Source of the DNA: Enterococcus sp. ZJ1622
GTDB taxonomy: Bacteria > Bacillota > Bacilli > Lactobacillales > Enterococcaceae
Reading direction: 5' to 3'
Length of the DNA stretch: 64,000 nt
NCBI RefSeq assembly: GCF_011038845.1
Contig: NZ_JAAKDW010000010.1
Coordinates: 62,001-126,000, forward strand
Position numbers and translations under genes: made by a program. The notes beneath the pieces were generated by a model. The model was given only the letters and a program-made list of their open reading frames with translations. It had not been told where the DNA came from and did no database searches. Of this stretch, positions 1 through 8,133 are shown in pieces (positions within the stretch are counted from its first letter, which is position 1; each line of letters begins with the position of its first letter).

Positions 1-58
1 TGAATTACCTAGATATCAATCCTTTAGTTTTTTCTCGCTAAAGTATCTCTTTACTGCA

Positions 59-92
59 GAACTACTAGCTGTTTGCTGGTGGTTCTTTTTTT
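59..92 (+). terminator. rho-independent terminator of a gene upstream of the window
   Basis: GAACTACTAGC (59-69) pairs, partly through G-U, with GCTGGTGGTTC (75-85), followed by seven T. It lies before the first gene and probably ends a plus-strand gene located left of the window. Confidence 0.6.
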
Positions 93-173
93 ATCTTCTT
101 CCCTACCTTTTTATTTGTTCTGTTTGTCAGAAAATGCTATCTTTTATTATATGAATAGATGGGGAGTTAAACT

Positions 174-428
174 ATGATTACGTTGTTTCAGATTATTTTT
201 TGGGTACCTGCAATTATTCTTGTTTCAATTATTTGCTATCTTATGAAATGGAACAAGGAACGAATGATGTTAGCTTTTCTGACCATTCCTGTTCTTTACT
301 TCGTAGTAGAAGTATTTGATTATAAATTTTTTGAACCAGACTACGTGTTTATTCGTGATCTGATCGGCTTGATCTTATCTGTATTGCTCGTGATCTATTA
401 TTTAGTGCGCTTAAATAAAAAACATTGA
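174..428 (+). CDS. small membrane protein, function unknown
   Basis: 84 residues with three hydrophobic stretches (about 5-22, 31-45 and 60-78) and a basic C-terminal tail ending in NKKH, so it is probably a polytopic inner-membrane protein. ATG is preceded by GGGGAG at good spacing. No family was recognised. Length, an early IFW-x-P motif, a central LYF and a C-terminal LNKK resemble the 85-residue protein at 33870-34127, so the two may be distant paralogues. A short XRE regulator follows 56 bp downstream on the same strand and may be cotranscribed. Confidence 0.6.
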   Translation: MITLFQIIFWVPAIILVSIICYLMKWNKERMMLAFLTIPVLYFVVEVFDYKFFEPDYVFIRDLIGLILSVLLVIYYLVRLNKKH

Positions 429-484
429 TTTTTTAATTAAGTGCCTCACTACTATAAACCCTAGTATAGGAGAAAGGTGATTGA

Positions 485-724
485 ATGAGTGTTGAAGAAG
501 CCATTTTACTAGATACGTTACGCTGTCGTCTCAACTTTTTGAGAGAGAAGCATTCCTTATCTCAACAAACTGTTTCCGCTTCTTTAGGGATTCCTTTAGC
601 TAAATATCGCAGTTATGAAAAAGGCGAACAGGTACCTAGCGTGATCGAGCTGATTTATATCTCCGACTTCTACCAAGTATCTGTCGATTATCTTATCGGC
701 CGAACAGAAGCGCCAAACACTTGA
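485..724 (+). CDS. small XRE-family HTH regulator
   Basis: 79 residues. Residues about 12-70 form a Cro/C1-type helix-turn-helix: a LSQQTVSASLGI helix pair, then YRSYEKGEQVPS and a C-terminal VSVDYLIGRT that is typical of XRE regulators. It consists of little beyond the DNA-binding domain. Start ATG has AGGAGAAAGGTG upstream. The position after the small membrane protein suggests a two-gene unit, closed by the hairpin at 735-757. Target unknown. Confidence 0.8.
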   Translation: MSVEEAILLDTLRCRLNFLREKHSLSQQTVSASLGIPLAKYRSYEKGEQVPSVIELIYISDFYQVSVDYLIGRTEAPNT

Positions 725-734
725 TTGGTTTATG

Positions 735-764
735 CGATTGGAACTAGATTCCAATCGTATTTTA
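735..764 (+). terminator. rho-independent terminator after XRE gene
   Basis: CGATTGGAA (735-743), loop CTAGA, TTCCAATCG (749-757): a perfect 9-bp stem followed by a T-rich tail, 11 bp after the XRE stop codon. Confidence 0.75.
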
Positions 765-887
765 TTCCTATCCGTTTCAAGGTCAAAGCGGATTCCCAGC
801 ACTTTTTACCATGTAAGGCTTTTTCGTTTCTTAAGGCTAGTCCTCTTCAGTATAATAAACCTATCAGGAGAAAACGGGGATGATTTC

Positions 888-1274
888 ATGCGCTTATGGC
901 ATCAAGAATTGATTACGCAGTTGCCCAGACAGCAACTGCTTGGACAGCACAGAGAATGCTGTGCATTGAGAGGAAATGGTTGGGGAAAGAAACATGCGAC
1001 AGTCGATTATGTCTTTTGTCATTCTCCTTATAAATTGTTTCAGTATCATGAACTGGTGATGAGAGAAATGACTCGACGTGGTTATTTTCCTGCACCAGAA
1101 TGGAAAGATCCGCTCTATCGAGGAAAGACTTCTGATCCTTATGAGACACTAGCAGCTGTGACTCTCACTTCACCGATCTATCCGGAACACGATGAAGTAT
1201 ATCTTGCAGAATGCATAGCAAACTTAGAACAAAAAGGAATCTATTTACTAGAAAACGATCAAAATGAGCTATGA
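888..1274 (+). CDS. pyrimidine dimer DNA glycosylase/endonuclease V-like protein (TIGR02328 type)
   Basis: 128 residues starting MRLWHQELITQLPRQQLLGQHRECC, with the GNGWGKKHATVDYVF block and a HELVMREMTRRG helix. These are the hallmarks I recall for the conserved family annotated TIGR02328 and assigned to the Pyr_excise (endonuclease V, pyrimidine dimer) group. The open frame extends upstream to 732, but ATG 888 has a Shine-Dalgarno-like GGGGA and matches the family N-terminus. By family it would act on UV-damaged DNA; this is not proven for the short members. The stop codon lies inside the terminator stem that follows. Confidence 0.75.
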   Translation: MRLWHQELITQLPRQQLLGQHRECCALRGNGWGKKHATVDYVFCHSPYKLFQYHELVMREMTRRGYFPAPEWKDPLYRGKTSDPYETLAAVTLTSPIYPEHDEVYLAECIANLEQKGIYLLENDQNEL

Positions 1275-1302
1275 CAAAAATCTTGTCACAGCTCATTTTT
1301 TC
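1263..1302 (+). terminator. terminator with TGACAA/TTGTCA stem, start of repeat element
   Basis: AATGAGCTATGACAA and TTGTCACAGCTCATT form a nearly perfect 15-bp stem around AAATC, followed by six T. Near-identical TGACAA-N5-TTGT hairpins end genes at 30148-30187 and 59886-59930, each followed by CGAATAA and GTGTTC. Confidence 0.8.
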
Positions 1303-1676
1303 CGAATAAATGGTGTTCAAGAGATAGCCTATCGGCAATAAGTTCACTGAACAAGAAAATATGAAGAGCTATTTTCTGTTCAGCGTCCTTATTCCTTAAA
1401 GCAGAACGCAGTTGTCACAACCTCTCCACTAAACGGTGTTCAAAAAGCTTGCATCTGCGGTAATAAGCTCAACCAAACGAAAAATATGAAGAGCTATTTT
1501 TGTTTGTCTGTTCTTATTACTTGATGCAGGACAGCTTTTTCACAACCTCTCGATAAACGGTGTTCCAGAAGTAACTTCTTCGAAAATAAGCCGAAATTCC
1601 ACAAAAATTTGAGAAGCAATTTTCATGAATTCCTTCTTATTTCTTGAAGCTGCCCACTTCTGTCACAACCTCTTTT
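1303..1676. repeat. three tandem ~123-bp palindromic repeat units
   Basis: GGTGTTC occurs at 1312, 1435 and 1559, a period of 123-124 bp, each time after AATAAA/ACTAAAC/ATAAAC. Each unit ends in CACAACCTCT, at about 1417, 1542 and 1665. Units 1 and 2 share the centre ATATGAAGAGCTATTTT flanked by inverted arms, so each unit could fold as a long hairpin; unit 3 is more diverged. No convincing coding frame runs through the block. A relative occurs in reverse orientation at 59763-59930, and a truncated one at 30148-30205. Confidence 0.75.
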
Positions 1677-1695
1677 CTGCTTTGTCCCTTAACGA

Positions 1696-2283
1696 TCAGC
1701 CTCCGTAAGGTACGCTGGAATGATGGAGATTGATTTTAAGCTCGCCATCTTCTCCCCGAATAAATCCAAAGGTATATTCTACACGTGTTTCTTCTCCTGT
1801 TTGTCCAGATGTGAAGTAATATTCCCCGGAAGCAAGTGCTGAATCATTGTCGATGACCGTATCATGATTATCGAAGCGGATCTCGGTCCAAGGCTGCAAT
1901 GCGAATCCAGTATCTTCACTTACCTCACCCCCAACAAAATAAGATAATGCTTCTTCTTTTGTCGCACGGAATGGCAATTCAGCGGCTTTCGTCGGTTTGA
2001 ACAAAACAGTGCCTTCATCAAATGCATATAATGTATCCACCACTTCTTCTGCTTTTTCTGTGGCTTTTTCAAGTTTTTCTTCGCTCGCGGTACCTATCTC
2101 GATGATTGCATCTGCCCAACGTTCGCGTGCTTCATCTACCTCAGCTTCTGTGATTTTTTCTGTTTTTACCTCTTCTGTGGTATCTTCAGTCTCCTTAGAA
2201 GATTCCTTTGTTTCCGCCGTTGTTGATGCACAACCTGCTAAAGCTAATGTCAATGTTGATAATAATAGTATTTTTTTCATCAT
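1696..2283 (-). CDS. hypothetical lipoprotein
   Basis: 195 residues. A type II signal peptide (MMKKILLLSTLTLALAGC) has lipobox LAGC, so the mature protein should be lipid-anchored on the outer face of the membrane. A Thr/Glu/Lys-rich linker (about 20-50) is followed by a globular domain with FKPTKAAELPFRATKEEALSY and a C-terminal beta-rich segment (YYFTSGQTGEETRVEYTFGF). No family recognised. A GGGGGG-type ribosome site precedes tandem ATG codons. It stands alone, ending just beyond the repeat block. Confidence 0.8.
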   Translation of the reverse strand: MMKKILLLSTLTLALAGCASTTAETKESSKETEDTTEEVKTEKITEAEVDEARERWADAIIEIGTASEEKLEKATEKAEEVVDTLYAFDEGTVLFKPTKAAELPFRATKEEALSYFVGGEVSEDTGFALQPWTEIRFDNHDTVIDNDSALASGEYYFTSGQTGEETRVEYTFGFIRGEDGELKINLHHSSVPYGG

Positions 2284-2724
2284 AGTATCCCCCCTAAAAA
2301 CAGACTAAAATAATAACATTTGGTTTTATTATTCCAAGAAGATACTTAAGAATTTCTGAAGAATATTTAAATAAAATTAAGAATACTTATACTTTTTATA
2401 ATATATAACATAGTTATTTTAAAACAAATGAAATGAGTATCCCTTGTTTTAAGACATTAAAAAAACTCTTTAAAAATGTTATTATTTTGAGGAAAAACAT
2501 ACGATGTACACAGTTTCCATTTTTATTTTTCGTTATGAATCTTAATGTTATTTTGTTTTTTTATAAACAATATGAGACGTTCCATCAATATACAACTGAC
2601 AATTCCATCTTATTTGGCCTTGACAAAAAATGACAGATACCCATTAAGATCCACTGCTATTTTTCAGTTAGTCTAGCAAAGAATCGATCATGCGTTTTTC
2701 ACGCCTCATGCAAAAAAACATACA
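2284..2724. other. AT-rich intergenic region, nothing convincing
   Basis: This holds the promoter region of the lipoprotein gene near 2290-2400 and otherwise AT-rich sequence. A 66-codon plus-strand frame at 2433-2633 has no ribosome site and a biased Phe/Ile/Asn composition, so I do not call it. Confidence 0.5.
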
Positions 2725-2725
2725 A

Positions 2726-2760
2726 AAAACCCGTCTCTTCCGAAGAAGAAACGGGTTATA
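2726..2760 (-). terminator. terminator of cold-shock gene
   Basis: Read on the minus strand, AACCCGTTTCTTC and GAAGAGACGGGTT form the stem, followed by a T run. It ends about 13 bp after the csp stop codon. Confidence 0.85.
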
Positions 2761-2772
2761 GTATCAATCTAA

Positions 2773-2973
2773 TTAAGCTTTAACAATGTTAGTTGCTTGA
2801 GGTCCACGTTGGCCTTCTTCAACATCATAAGTTACTGCTTGACCTTCGTCTAAAGATTTGAAACCTTCACCTTGGATAGCTGAGAAATGTGCAAATACGT
2901 CATTTCCGTCTTCACCAGTGATAAAGCCAAAACCTTTGTCTGCATTAAACCATTTTACTGTACCGTTATTCAT
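2773..2973 (-). CDS. csp: cold-shock protein (CspA family)
   Basis: 66 residues, the full length of a CspA-type OB-fold RNA chaperone. The RNP1 motif KGFGFIT and RNP2-like VFAHFSAI are intact, with the N-terminal GTVKWFNA and C-terminal GPQATNIV of the family. It binds single-stranded RNA/DNA and melts mRNA structure at low temperature. ATG has an AGGAGG site. A 12-bp palindrome touches the ribosome site, and the long upstream region may act as a cold-responsive leader (inference). Monocistronic, with its own terminator. Confidence 0.95.
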   Translation of the reverse strand: MNNGTVKWFNADKGFGFITGEDGNDVFAHFSAIQGEGFKSLDEGQAVTYDVEEGQRGPQATNIVKA

Positions 2974-2986
2974 GTATATTTCCTCC

Positions 2987-2998
2987 TGATACGTATCA
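2987..2998. promoter_or_regulatory. 12-bp palindrome beside csp ribosome site
   Basis: TGATACGTATCA is a perfect palindrome directly upstream of the csp Shine-Dalgarno sequence. It could be a small RNA hairpin or a protein site; the role is unknown. Confidence 0.35.
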
Positions 2999-3167
2999 AA
3001 GTACGTTTTTTCGTTGCAATAAATGTTTGATAGGCAAAAGGAGTTTTATATAAATATATAGCTCGAATTACGTTTCAAAATAGATTACTCATTTAATATA
3101 CCACGGCTTCGAACAAAACGCAAGGATAATGATGTAAATTGTTCAATTAACTGGAAACAGCTCTTTT

Positions 3168-4139
3168 TTAGCGTTGCGGGATCGTCAAAGCCAAGTTCTT
3201 CCAATCGAAATCTACTGCTCCTCCTGTTGTATTGCCTACTGGGTCATTTGTACGTCGGAATTTGATGTACACATTTTTTCCTGCTAAGGGCTTCATATCA
3301 AAATCTGCGACTACTCCATATGTTGAACCAGCCGCAACGCCTAAGTGCTGATTGACATCTTCTCTCACTGTATTAGCGATGAGTTTGCGTGTCAGCTCTC
3401 TGTCCGTTTGCTTGTCCATGAGAAAAACTGCTGCATATTTATGTGTACCCGGTCCCTGCCAACCATTGACTGATAACACGCCGTAATTCACTTCTTTCAT
3501 CAGCTCAAGCTTCGCCTGTTGACCATTTGCTGATTGGATGGGACTTTCAGTCACGTAATCATCGTGTGTTTTGTCTCCAGATCCATCTGGTTTCAGATTA
3601 GGATTATCATAATACTTTTTGATTTGTGAGATAAAGTAGTCTTGCATTTGTGCGGTAATCGCTGCGGGCACTACTAAAGTAGAATCATAGCCACAATGTT
3701 CTATCAGTGAACGCTTAGGACATTCAGTCGCTGAGAATTGATGATGGCATTTCACTGTGTCACGATTGACTGGCAAACCATAAAATTTCAAATCCGTTGC
3801 TGCTTGCCAGCATGCGTTTTGCTCAGCTTGCAAGAACGCGGCTTTCGGTGTTTCGCGATTCCCACGTACTTCATAACCTAGATAGCTGTTGTTGCCATCT
3901 GCATTCGCGACATGCCACGCCCGATTGTAAGTATCTTCTGTGCGGATGATCGTACTTTCATCACAATAATAATGAGCAAAACCGGCTTCTAGCTGAGTAG
4001 GTGTCATACTTGCCAACCGATTCATTTCCTGCATCGCTGTGGCATTCGACCAAGTATTATGGATGACCACACCTTTTACAGCTCCCACACGTCTTCCTGC
4101 TACACCTCGACACACTGATTTTTCGATAGTATTGACCAT
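3168..4139 (-). CDS. phage endolysin, N-acetylmuramoyl-L-alanine amidase
   Basis: 323 residues. Residues about 15-165 form an Amidase_2/PGRP zinc amidase domain: VIHNTW supplies the first zinc His and CHHQFSATECPKR the second His plus the Cys. A linker (about 180-205) leads to a C-terminal domain of roughly 110 residues starting near VNYGVLSVNGWQG, presumably cell-wall binding. It cleaves the bond between MurNAc and L-Ala at lysis. There is no signal peptide, as expected for a holin-dependent lysin. It follows the holin gene with a one-base overlap and is the last gene of the late operon. Confidence 0.9.
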   Translation of the reverse strand: MVNTIEKSVCRGVAGRRVGAVKGVVIHNTWSNATAMQEMNRLASMTPTQLEAGFAHYYCDESTIIRTEDTYNRAWHVANADGNNSYLGYEVRGNRETPKAAFLQAEQNACWQAATDLKFYGLPVNRDTVKCHHQFSATECPKRSLIEHCGYDSTLVVPAAITAQMQDYFISQIKKYYDNPNLKPDGSGDKTHDDYVTESPIQSANGQQAKLELMKEVNYGVLSVNGWQGPGTHKYAAVFLMDKQTDRELTRKLIANTVREDVNQHLGVAAGSTYGVVADFDMKPLAGKNVYIKFRRTNDPVGNTTGGAVDFDWKNLALTIPQR

Positions 4140-4351
4140 TAGTTGTTTCCTCCATTTTTCTTATAGTTTTTATTTGACACTTGTAAGATAGTCCCTAAGA
4201 ATGTCGTCACAGCCGTGATCGTTGTGACAGCTATATCGGTATGCTCATATCCGTATACTTTGCCCAGGCCGCCCACTAACACAGCAAGTGCAGGCAAAAC
4301 AATCGACACCACCCATTTGATGATGTCGTACGTTGAATTATTCAGTTTCAT
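4139..4351 (-). CDS. phage holin
   Basis: 70 residues with two hydrophobic segments (about 9-28 and 37-57) separated by a short loop (GKVYGYEHTD) and ending in a charged NKNYKKNGG tail: a class II holin layout. The sequence resembles short holins of lactococcal/streptococcal phages that begin with LS..TYD..KW and contain TTFLG (recollection). It permeabilises the membrane to release the amidase. It overlaps the endolysin gene and lies directly downstream of a BhlA-like gene, forming a lysis cassette. Confidence 0.85.
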   Translation of the reverse strand: MKLNNSTYDIIKWVVSIVLPALAVLVGGLGKVYGYEHTDIAVTTITAVTTFLGTILQVSNKNYKKNGGNN

Positions 4352-4362
4352 TTATCTTCCTC

Positions 4363-4569
4363 CTACTGTAATTTTTCGTGGATCTTCTCCACGGTGCTTT
4401 TGATATCTTCCACATCACCTAGAGCATCCGTCAATTTGTCGATCGTCCCTTGATATCTTTTTTCTCGTGCGTTGTTCTGCTGCATCACCCAAATAAACAA
4501 ACCCACAAACAAAACAGCAAAGCTGATCTGTTCGGGGTTTGAGAGTAACGAACCTAGTAATTTTTCCAT
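4363..4569 (-). CDS. BhlA/UviB-like holin-related protein
   Basis: 68 residues: one N-terminal transmembrane helix (about 14-30, ISFAVLFVGLFIWVM) then a charged amphipathic tail (KRYQGTIDKLTDAL...). This is the layout of the BhlA/UviB family, encoded next to holins in Firmicute prophages and sometimes called bacteriocin-like. It probably assists membrane permeabilisation; not experimentally clear for this type. ATG lies in the lysis cassette, 11 bp upstream of the holin. Confidence 0.8.
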   Translation of the reverse strand: MEKLLGSLLSNPEQISFAVLFVGLFIWVMQQNNAREKRYQGTIDKLTDALGDVEDIKSTVEKIHEKLQ

Positions 4570-4617
4570 GATTCACCAACTTTTCTTGTATTTATAAGAG
4601 TACACTGTTGAATATGC

Positions 4618-5145
4618 TTAAGCTTTTAGCACTTCGGAAATGTGAACAAAATCAACACCCCAAGCATCCCCAGCTGTGACCTTATAATTTGTACCTAAAA
4701 CAAGAGTGACTTTATCATTGGCCTTAAATTCACGAATTTCATGCCAACTGATATCGTTACGCCAGTTTATATTGCCTGCAATTCCAGCAACTCTGACGTC
4801 ACCGCCGCCATTTACTCGCATGCCTAGATATGCATAGAAAGACCCATTTGTTGTTTGACATCTAAATCGACCATCAAATCGCAAAAGGCAATCGCTTAAT
4901 ATCGTCAATGTTTTTTTGTCTTCTGAAATTACAAATAACTCATTCATTCTTGAACGTTCATTATCAACGGAGAAAATATCCCCCCACCGAAGAGTGAGTC
5001 CGTCCATAATAGCTTCTTTATCTAATCCTCCTCCAGAAAGTGAAATACCAAAAGTGTCATCAGCTAGAGCAGCTTCTATCTCCTTAAAATTCTCGTTCAG
5101 ATCATCTTGCGCATTCAGTTGACCACGTTCAAAATTTGTTTTCAT
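4618..5145 (-). CDS. putative phage baseplate/receptor-binding accessory protein
   Basis: 175 residues. The N-terminus (NFERGQLNAQDDLNENFKEIEAAL) resembles tail-fibre attachment segments in which a short helix precedes a fibre. The rest is beta-rich (ISLSGGGLDKEAI, LRWGDIFSV, FDGRFRC, YLGMRVNGGGDVRV) and may form a host-binding head. It lies between the tail-tip protein and the lysis cassette with 1 bp spacing, where receptor-binding genes are usual. No family assigned, so function is by position and shape. Confidence 0.6.
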   Translation of the reverse strand: MKTNFERGQLNAQDDLNENFKEIEAALADDTFGISLSGGGLDKEAIMDGLTLRWGDIFSVDNERSRMNELFVISEDKKTLTILSDCLLRFDGRFRCQTTNGSFYAYLGMRVNGGGDVRVAGIAGNINWRNDISWHEIREFKANDKVTLVLGTNYKVTAGDAWGVDFVHISEVLKA

Positions 5146-5146
5146 G

Positions 5147-6157
5147 TTATCTTGTCTCCTTTAATGTGATTTGTAAGCTCTTGTTTCCTTCGTTCAACAG
5201 AAAAACATTCTCGCTGATCTCCGTGATTTTCGGCGTGGACATTTTCCAGTTATTGGGGACTTTGACTGTCACCCCATTTTTAGTGGGGTAACCAATTTTC
5301 GTTGGGATCGTTTCTGGCACATCCCCTAGCCAATTTTCTTCCCCCAATGCAGTGATACCAAACCCATTTGTCAGGGCCAATACTTCGATTTCTGGATACG
5401 CAAAAGGCAGATCATTCTTAGAAAAAACTAACTGATCTGCCGTCAAGTTCATGATTTGATTTTGAAGATTGAGTGCTACGTCTCCTTCCATTGATTCCTG
5501 GATTGTTTCAAGAAAAGCTTGCCAGTCGGCTTGCGCTTGGTTGATATATTCCTGCCCCTTAGCTATGATTGCCTTCATATCCGCTTCAAATTTCACTTTC
5601 TCGTCTGCCGTGTACTGATTCATTTTATCAATGATATTATCTAACAAGGCTTTGTACTGTTCTTCTAGTCCTGATACAGATACTTTTTGAAATGGGCTAG
5701 AATAACCACAAACTTTTTCATCCGCACGCTTATCCGTGATTAAATCAGCAGTAATCGAGGAAGCATTGCGTGGAACACGGATCGTTGCGAGCTGTAGTTC
5801 ATACACATCGCTTGTTCGCTGGACGCTGGTATTTCCTGTTTTGACGACCAACTGGATCTCTCGCGTTCCTTTGTCCATCCGAACGACGACGCTATCGGTG
5901 CGGTCCTGGGTCGAACTGGCGATGGACACATTCATCGCTAAGCTGATACTGTTGAAATAACTACGCCCCTGCAAATTTGCGGCACCTGCTCCGACAGTGA
6001 TCCGCATACCGCCTGTCGCATTCTCCGTTACCTTCAACGCATCTGCGGTCGTCAATGAGACGCCAGTCGTAAACAAATTCGCAAAAAACTGCGAAAAATC
6101 GCTATCGTCATAAGCACGATCGCCATCAATCGATAGCCATGGAAAACTCCATTCCAT
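5147..6157 (-). CDS. phage baseplate upper/tail-tip structural protein
   Basis: 336 residues. The N-terminal part (MEWSFPWLSIDGDRAYDDSDF..FFANLFTTGV) matches tail-tip proteins of Gram-positive siphophages that dock onto the baseplate, followed by a small beta domain (GGMRITVGAGAANLQGRSY). Residues about 165-240 are a helical coiled coil (KMNQYTADEKVKFEADMKAI...), and the C-terminus is a beta-sandwich-like domain. It probably links baseplate to receptor binding, like BppU-type proteins (inference). Confidence 0.7.
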   Translation of the reverse strand: MEWSFPWLSIDGDRAYDDSDFSQFFANLFTTGVSLTTADALKVTENATGGMRITVGAGAANLQGRSYFNSISLAMNVSIASSTQDRTDSVVVRMDKGTREIQLVVKTGNTSVQRTSDVYELQLATIRVPRNASSITADLITDKRADEKVCGYSSPFQKVSVSGLEEQYKALLDNIIDKMNQYTADEKVKFEADMKAIIAKGQEYINQAQADWQAFLETIQESMEGDVALNLQNQIMNLTADQLVFSKNDLPFAYPEIEVLALTNGFGITALGEENWLGDVPETIPTKIGYPTKNGVTVKVPNNWKMSTPKITEISENVFLLNEGNKSLQITLKETR

Positions 6158-6161
6158 TTAC

Positions 6162-7247
6162 TCAACTCCTTCCTAGAATATCGAAAACGGTCGGGGTTTC
6201 TTTGCCGAAGACCGGTTCGATGAACAGCCCTTTGCTGTCATATGTTTTTTTGATCGTCGTGATCGTAGATTTCTTTTTCAGATTATACAGATCAGATTTC
6301 ACACTAACGGTATCTCCAAGGTCATAATCTTTGCCCAGCTCGAACAGTTTCGAATGGATAGGTACTTCACCTGTCAAGGTCAGGATCCGTCTTCGTTCAG
6401 CCAGCTTGCTTGACCCTCTATTAGAAAGAGCCGCGAGGTATTGTGCATCGGTCAAATTGGTGTCATTGCTGTTTTGCTGCAGATCTCGAGCATCGACGTA
6501 CAGCTCTTTGCGCTCTAGTCCAATCTTTTCGCCGTTTACAACTACACTTTTTCTTGTAGATCCTTCCCCTTCGCCATAAACAAGTGCGGTTGTTGATTCG
6601 TCAAAATTGTTGTTTTGATACCCCGCTTTGGTTAGATTCTCGTATACGTCTGAAAACTCTACGACCTCAGAAACATCTTTGCCTCTATAGATAGACAGTT
6701 TATTTGTGGGCTTTCCCAGTCGCTCGGCTGTTTCTCGGATGCCAAAATCATAAGAGGTGCAAAGCGTTTCGATTTCTTCTGCCACGTTGCCGTAGCTGTT
6801 TTGGTATTGGATAGAACTATTGCCCAAATTGGGCGCCGCATCCAGCTTCAAGTATTGGATACGGCGTTTCGTGTCACTCGGGTTGACGACTTCTGCATTC
6901 AGGTGATCCCAGACGATTTGTTCTGGTCGTGCAGTTTTGTTGTAGAGCCGTTGGACGATCCTGTCGTTTGCTTTTCCTAACAAGGATTTACCCGAAACTT
7001 TCAGCTGCATCGTCGACTGATCGTCTACCGCAGCGTTGTCGACATAGAAGTAAAGTCCTTCCATATAGATCACCGTATCTGGGACAAACATGCGAATATG
7101 CTCGTTCTTCAATCCGACAAACAGTTCGAAGTCAGAATAGGTGTAATAATTCAAATTGATAGTCAGGCTTTTGAAGCCATCAAAGACTTTCTCTGATTCG
7201 AAATGCCATTGATCTTGACTGTCTTGGGTAAAAATCTCTAATTCCAT
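6162..7247 (-). CDS. phage tail protein, siphovirus Gp37-like (Sipho_Gp37)
   Basis: 361 residues. The N-terminus (MELEIFTQDSQDQWHFESEKVFDGFKS), YSDFELFV and the C-terminal FELGKDYDLGDTVSV segment are typical of the Gp37/ReqiPepy6-like tail proteins located after Dit, which act as the tail-associated hub. A GTG three bases upstream is also possible, but ATG 7247 fits the GGAGG spacing and overlaps the preceding stop by one base (TGATG), implying translational coupling with the dit reading frame. Confidence 0.8.
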   Translation of the reverse strand: MELEIFTQDSQDQWHFESEKVFDGFKSLTINLNYYTYSDFELFVGLKNEHIRMFVPDTVIYMEGLYFYVDNAAVDDQSTMQLKVSGKSLLGKANDRIVQRLYNKTARPEQIVWDHLNAEVVNPSDTKRRIQYLKLDAAPNLGNSSIQYQNSYGNVAEEIETLCTSYDFGIRETAERLGKPTNKLSIYRGKDVSEVVEFSDVYENLTKAGYQNNNFDESTTALVYGEGEGSTRKSVVVNGEKIGLERKELYVDARDLQQNSNDTNLTDAQYLAALSNRGSSKLAERRRILTLTGEVPIHSKLFELGKDYDLGDTVSVKSDLYNLKKKSTITTIKKTYDSKGLFIEPVFGKETPTVFDILGRS

Positions 7248-8122
7248 CACACACCTCCGACAAGCGGCTGGAAATCAAGCTGAACGATCACATTCCCGAT
7301 GCCAGAAGTCGCTTTGACTTGGAAATAATTGTCGCCTTTTGCCAGCTGGAGAAAGGTCGAATCAGGATCACGCAATGGCATCGCATTCGTTTCTATCCCG
7401 TTCGGATCCGTCATTACCGCTTCCTTCAGTCCGCGCGTAGTCACTATCTTGAAGCGCGTCCCTGCCGGATATGCGCCTTTGAATCGGAAAAATTCCTGAG
7501 TGATCACGTTGTAGACTTCCGGGTCTGTTGCCTCTGCACCTAACGTGAAGTAGAAGGTCCCGCCGACCGCCACATCTCCGTCGTTTGAAACTGGGACGAT
7601 TTCCCCAGAATTCAGCGTGGCAAATTCATAATCGCTAGTGATCTCTAGTGGCCACATGTGTTTCTTAGTAGCCACCGCTAATGGGATCAACGTATTGTAG
7701 ATACTCATGTCGCGCCAGTATGGATCGAGTGCAAGGAAGGTACACGCGTAAGCCGTTGTCGTGTTTTTGGTTGCTTCGTCCATTTCTGGCGCTTTGACGA
7801 TCAGAACATCGATCTGATATTCTTTTTCGTACGCTCGATAGATCAAAGTGCCTGCTATTTTTGGATTCAAACAGCGAATCATTTCGTGCTACAATTGGGA
7901 TAAATCTTCCGGACTGGTACCGATCACCGTACCTTTTATCGTCAGATCACGCTTGTCTAAACGCTCTGAAACAAGAATAGCACCATCGAGACCATACTGT
8001 TCTTCCGTTGTGATGGCATTCTCGACAGCGCCGAATCCTGTTTTGTTCGAGACAGTGAAAGGTGGACGAATCCCGAAGATCAGCTGTTCGCCATCCGAAT
8101 TTTTATAAACGATCTCATACAT
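7247..8122 (-). pseudogene. distal tail protein (Dit, Sipho_tail family) interrupted by an in-frame amber codon
   Basis: Two minus-strand frames, 7889-8122 (77 codons, MYEIVYKNSDGEQLIFG...) and 7247-7882 (211 codons, MIRCLNPKIAGTLIYRAYEK...), lie in the same frame separated by TAG (7889-7891) and two codons. Read through, they form one protein of about 291 residues with the Sipho_tail/Dit layout: an N-terminal beta-sandwich with KRDLTIKG, the LNPK..GTLIY junction, then a C-terminal galectin-like domain. A single base change (for example CAG or AAG to TAG) explains it. The downstream part could initiate at ATG 7882 but lacks a good ribosome site. Either a nonsense mutation, suppression or a sequencing error. 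Confidence 0.8.
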
Positions 8123-8133
8123 TCAACTCACCC

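Noticed and set aside
732..887. Upstream extension of the glycosylase-like ORF
   Set aside because: It begins inside a terminator and lacks family similarity; ATG 888 with a ribosome site matches the family start.
2433..2633. 66-codon plus-strand ORF
   Set aside because: No ribosome site, AT-driven composition and no recognisable motif; likely chance in AT-rich DNA.
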